This document shows, piece after piece, positions 6,404-8,074 of a stretch of DNA of 8,074 bases. Every line of letters begins with the position of its first letter. The stretch's first letter is position 1. A model generated the notes under the pieces. The model did no database searches. It saw only the letters and a program-made list of their open reading frames with translations, and was not told the DNA's origin. The translations under genes were made by a program, and so were the position numbers. This DNA comes from Clostridiales bacterium (GTDB taxonomy: Bacteria; Bacillota; Clostridia; Peptostreptococcales; JAAYPU01): assembly GCA_012519645.1 (NCBI GenBank), contig JAAYPU010000057.1, positions 1 through 8,074 of the forward strand, read 5' to 3'.

Positions 6404-7201
6404 TTACTTAAACTTCATTATTTCAAAAATAATACTTGCAGTTTCTTCCACTGCCTTAGCAGAAACATCTATGACCGGACATCCCAGTTTTTTCATGATC
6501 TCCTCTGCATAATCCAGCTCCTTCAATATACGTTCCATACTGGCATAATTGGCATCATTGCCAAGACCTAATGCTTTTAACCTTTCCTGTCTAATTTCAT
6601 TGAGTTTTATCGGATTGGTCGTTAAGCCTATAATTTTTTTCTTATCAATTTGGAATAATTCATCTGCAACCGGGACCTCCGGAACGAGAGGAACATTTGC
6701 AGCCTTAATATTTTTATGTGCAAGATACATGGATAAAGGAGTCTTAGATGTTCGTGAAACACCTACTAAAACAACATCCGCTTCTTTGATTCCACGTACA
6801 TTTTTTCCGTCATCATATTTGACTGCAAACTCTATAGCTTCTACCTTTTTAAAGTATTTATCATCAAGACGGCGAATAAGTCCAGCTTCATATGCAGGCT
6901 GCTGATGGAATAATTCAGAAAAAGTTGAAATTACAGAATGCATTATATCTACAATCGATATATTATGTATTTCAGCAGATTCCAGTAATTTCTGCCGAAT
7001 CTCAGGAATAACAACAGTAAAGACGATAATAGCTTTTTCCTTTTTGGCATCGTTAATGATATCTTCGATCTGAGCAGTATTAGAAATATAAGAAAATCTC
7101 TTCACATTATATTCGACATCTTTAAATTGACTGACAGTAGCTTTTACTATTTGGTCGGCTGTTTCTCCAATAGAATCAGATACAACATATATATTATACA
7201 T
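6404..7201 (-). CDS. Pyruvate, phosphate dikinase regulatory protein (bifunctional kinase/pyrophosphorylase, PPRP)
   Basis: A soluble regulator, 265 residues, typical for the family (DUF299, Kinase-PPPase). Members inactivate PPDK by ADP-dependent phosphorylation of the threonine next to the catalytic histidine, and reactivate it by phosphate-dependent dephosphorylation that releases pyrophosphate. The sequence shows the N-terminal VSDSIGETA motif (7-15) and the P-loop-like GVSRTSKTPLS (147-157) characteristic of the family. A related subfamily acts on PEP synthetase, but ppdK follows directly: the TAA stop abuts the AGGAGG of ppdK, so PPDK is the expected target. The ATG at 7201 is preceded by a strong GGGGG 7 nt upstream. 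The gap to the CBS-regulator stop is 10 bp, so all three genes should be on one transcript. Confidence 0.96.
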   Translation of the reverse strand: MYNIYVVSDSIGETADQIVKATVSQFKDVEYNVKRFSYISNTAQIEDIINDAKKEKAIIVFTVVIPEIRQKLLESAEIHNISIVDIMHSVISTFSELFHQQPAYEAGLIRRLDDKYFKKVEAIEFAVKYDDGKNVRGIKEADVVLVGVSRTSKTPLSMYLAHKNIKAANVPLVPEVPVADELFQIDKKKIIGLTTNPIKLNEIRQERLKALGLGNDANYASMERILKELDYAEEIMKKLGCPVIDVSAKAVEETASIIFEIMKFK

Positions 7202-7211
7202 GTACTACCCC

Positions 7212-7871
7212 CTAAATCTTCATTCTGGCAAGGTCAACCAGCAATCTTGTAATATTGGTTTTAGAAACTTTTCCGGTTATTTTATGATATTTTTTACCGT
7301 TGATGGTCACTTCTTCTGTTACAGGCAGACTATCTACTTCGTGCTCAATAATTTTAATGGCAGCCTCTAATGCAGTGTCTGAATCCCGTATGGTTATTAT
7401 GTTTGGCATACGAGTCATAAACATACCTACCGGCACTTTATTCATATCCGTACCGCCCATAATATTCTTCAGAAGATCCTTTCGAGATACTACACCTCCC
7501 AAATATCCATTAGATACAACATACAAACCGCTTGTGTCCTCTAAGAAAAGCGTTACTATAGCATCGTATAATGTAGTTTGCTCATCAATTACTGTTGGCA
7601 ATGATTTTATTTCCGATACCAATACTTTTTTGATTTTTTCAGAAATAACTTCTGCTTCTGTATTTCCAGAAAAATAATATCCAACCTTAGGTCGTGCATC
7701 CAGGATCCCTATCATTGTCAGTACAGAAAGATCTGTCCTTAAAGTAGAACGAGTTATGTTCATTTTTTCTGCTATTTGGTCGCTGGTAATTGGTTGATTT
7801 TCTTTTACGATCTCAACAATTTCTTTTTGTCTGTTTGTTAGTTCTATGTAAAACACTCCCTTCAACAACAT
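7212..7871 (-). CDS. HTH and twin-CBS-domain transcriptional regulator, CcpN-like
   Basis: A DNA-binding regulator of 219 residues. An N-terminal winged helix (about 12-66, with ITSDQIAEKMNITRSTLRTDL and the wing DARPKVGYYF) precedes two CBS domains (about 85-140 and 148-212), including GGVVSRKDLL and MTRMPNIITI. This is the architecture of Bacillus CcpN, which represses gluconeogenic genes and responds to adenine nucleotides; CBS pairs commonly bind these (family knowledge). As first gene ahead of the PPDK regulator and PPDK, it probably adjusts the operon to energy state (inference). The start is uncertain: ATG 7871 has no ribosome binding site, GTG 7856 best matches the N-terminus of CcpN relatives but lies too close to AAGGGA, and an in-frame ATA at 7847 has AAGGGAG at ideal spacing. 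Confidence 0.93.
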   Translation of the reverse strand: MLLKGVFYIELTNRQKEIVEIVKENQPITSDQIAEKMNITRSTLRTDLSVLTMIGILDARPKVGYYFSGNTEAEVISEKIKKVLVSEIKSLPTVIDEQTTLYDAIVTLFLEDTSGLYVVSNGYLGGVVSRKDLLKNIMGGTDMNKVPVGMFMTRMPNIITIRDSDTALEAAIKIIEHEVDSLPVTEEVTINGKKYHKITGKVSKTNITRLLVDLARMKI

Positions 7872-7882
7872 ATTTGTTTAAT

Positions 7883-7914
7883 TATGATATGCTATTTATC
7901 AATTATGTTATATT
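7883..7914. promoter_or_regulatory. Tandem CcpN-like operator sites at the regulator/PPRP/ppdK promoter
   Basis: AATTATGATAT (7880-7890) and AATTATGTTAT (7901-7911) are direct repeats exactly 21 bp apart, two helical turns. From memory the Bacillus CcpN consensus is TRTGHYATAYW. The site at 7904-7914 fits it fully and the site at 7883-7893 misses one base. One lies over the -10, the other in the early transcribed region. Autoregulation by the first gene product is an inference. Confidence 0.5.
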
Positions 7915-7940
7915 ATATACCTTATTTAAAGAATTGTTAA
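7912..7940 (-). promoter_or_regulatory. Promoter of the CBS-regulator/PPRP/ppdK operon
   Basis: TTAACA (7935-7940) and TATAAT (7912-7917) on the minus strand are separated by 17 bp, one base from the full consensus. Transcription would start near 7905, giving a leader of about 34 nt to the ATG at 7871. Confidence 0.8.
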
Positions 7941-7976
7941 GCCGTAATTTCACAAAATAAAAAGACTTTGCTAACG

Positions 7977-8074
7977 TGAAGTTGTAAACCCTTTGTAGAC
8001 ACAAAAAAGAATTAACCAAAGCCTTGTTGAATACGAAACTCAACAGGGCTTTGATATTTCAAAGAGTAAGCTGG
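7977..8074 (-). mobile_element. End of an IS3-family insertion sequence, partial
   Basis: The 3' end of a transposase gene is followed by a terminal stretch that starts TGAAGTTGTAAACCC at 7977 and continues CTTTGTAGACA, the TG-ended style of IS3-group inverted repeats. The other end lies beyond the window, so neither the inverted repeat partner nor a target duplication can be checked. The inferred boundary is about 37 bp upstream of the operon -35 box. Confidence 0.65.
8012..8074 (-). CDS. IS3-family transposase, C-terminal fragment (cut by window edge)
   Basis: The last 20 codons and a TAA stop are visible. The peptide AYSLKYQSPVEFR followed by IQQGFG matches the characteristic end of IS3-group OrfB integrases, where a short 'L.Y.SPvEy' motif closes the rve catalytic domain. 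No catalytic DDE residue falls inside the window. Intactness of the element cannot be judged. Confidence 0.75.
   Translation of the reverse strand, partial: PAYSLKYQSPVEFRIQQGFG

Noticed and set aside
7300..7677. 125-codon open frame on the plus strand
   Set aside because: Antisense shadow of the CBS-domain regulator, with no promoter or ribosome binding site of its own.
1..8074. CRISPR arrays, tRNA and rRNA genes
   Set aside because: No regularly spaced repeats and no cloverleaf or rRNA-like segments were seen in the intergenic regions.

Overview
The window is AT-rich, and every gene I can support lies on the minus strand. It reads as chromosome of an anaerobic low-GC Firmicute of the Clostridia type. 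The reasons are consensus Gram-positive promoters, strong GGAGG-type ribosome binding sites, and a pyruvate phosphate dikinase whose catalytic residues fall at the same numbers as the Clostridium symbiosum enzyme. The genus cannot be named from this sequence.

Layout from right to left, which is the direction of transcription. The right edge (about 7977-8074) is the end of an IS3-family insertion sequence, with the last 20 codons of its transposase. Next is a three-gene operon (7871-3773): an HTH/CBS-domain regulator of the CcpN type, the bifunctional kinase/phosphorylase that switches PPDK off and on (PPRP), and ppdK itself. It has a near-consensus promoter at 7912-7940, and two 21-bp-spaced direct repeats resembling CcpN operators lie across the -10 and the early transcript. 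Downstream of ppdK are a 113-nt, almost fully self-complementary element (3655-3767) and a rho-independent terminator (3577-3601).

A second module (3488-1396) holds a MarR-type repressor, a single-domain ArsA/GET3-like ATPase with a C-terminal HSP20-like domain, and a 70-residue protein whose start codon overlaps the ATPase stop. marR has a perfect TTGACA-17-TATAAT promoter and the ATPase has its own TTGTCA-17-TAATAT promoter. The same 21-bp imperfect palindrome (ATATT-N11-AATAT, 18 of 21 positions identical) lies just after the marR transcription start and over the spacer and -10 of the ATPase promoter. This is a strong sequence argument that MarR represses itself and the ATPase operon. The module is bracketed by near-identical 43/44-bp direct repeats that carry the terminator hairpin.

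The left edge (1248-1) is a ClC-family chloride/proton antiporter, cut by the window. Its promoter overlaps a weaker match to the ATATT-N11-AATAT pattern, so it may belong to the same regulon.

Functionally, the right half controls pyruvate/PEP interconversion at two levels: transcription through a CBS sensor, and reversible threonine phosphorylation of PPDK. The best candidate for something undescribed is the MarR/ArsA-HSP20/70-aa module with its operators. The structured element behind ppdK comes next.
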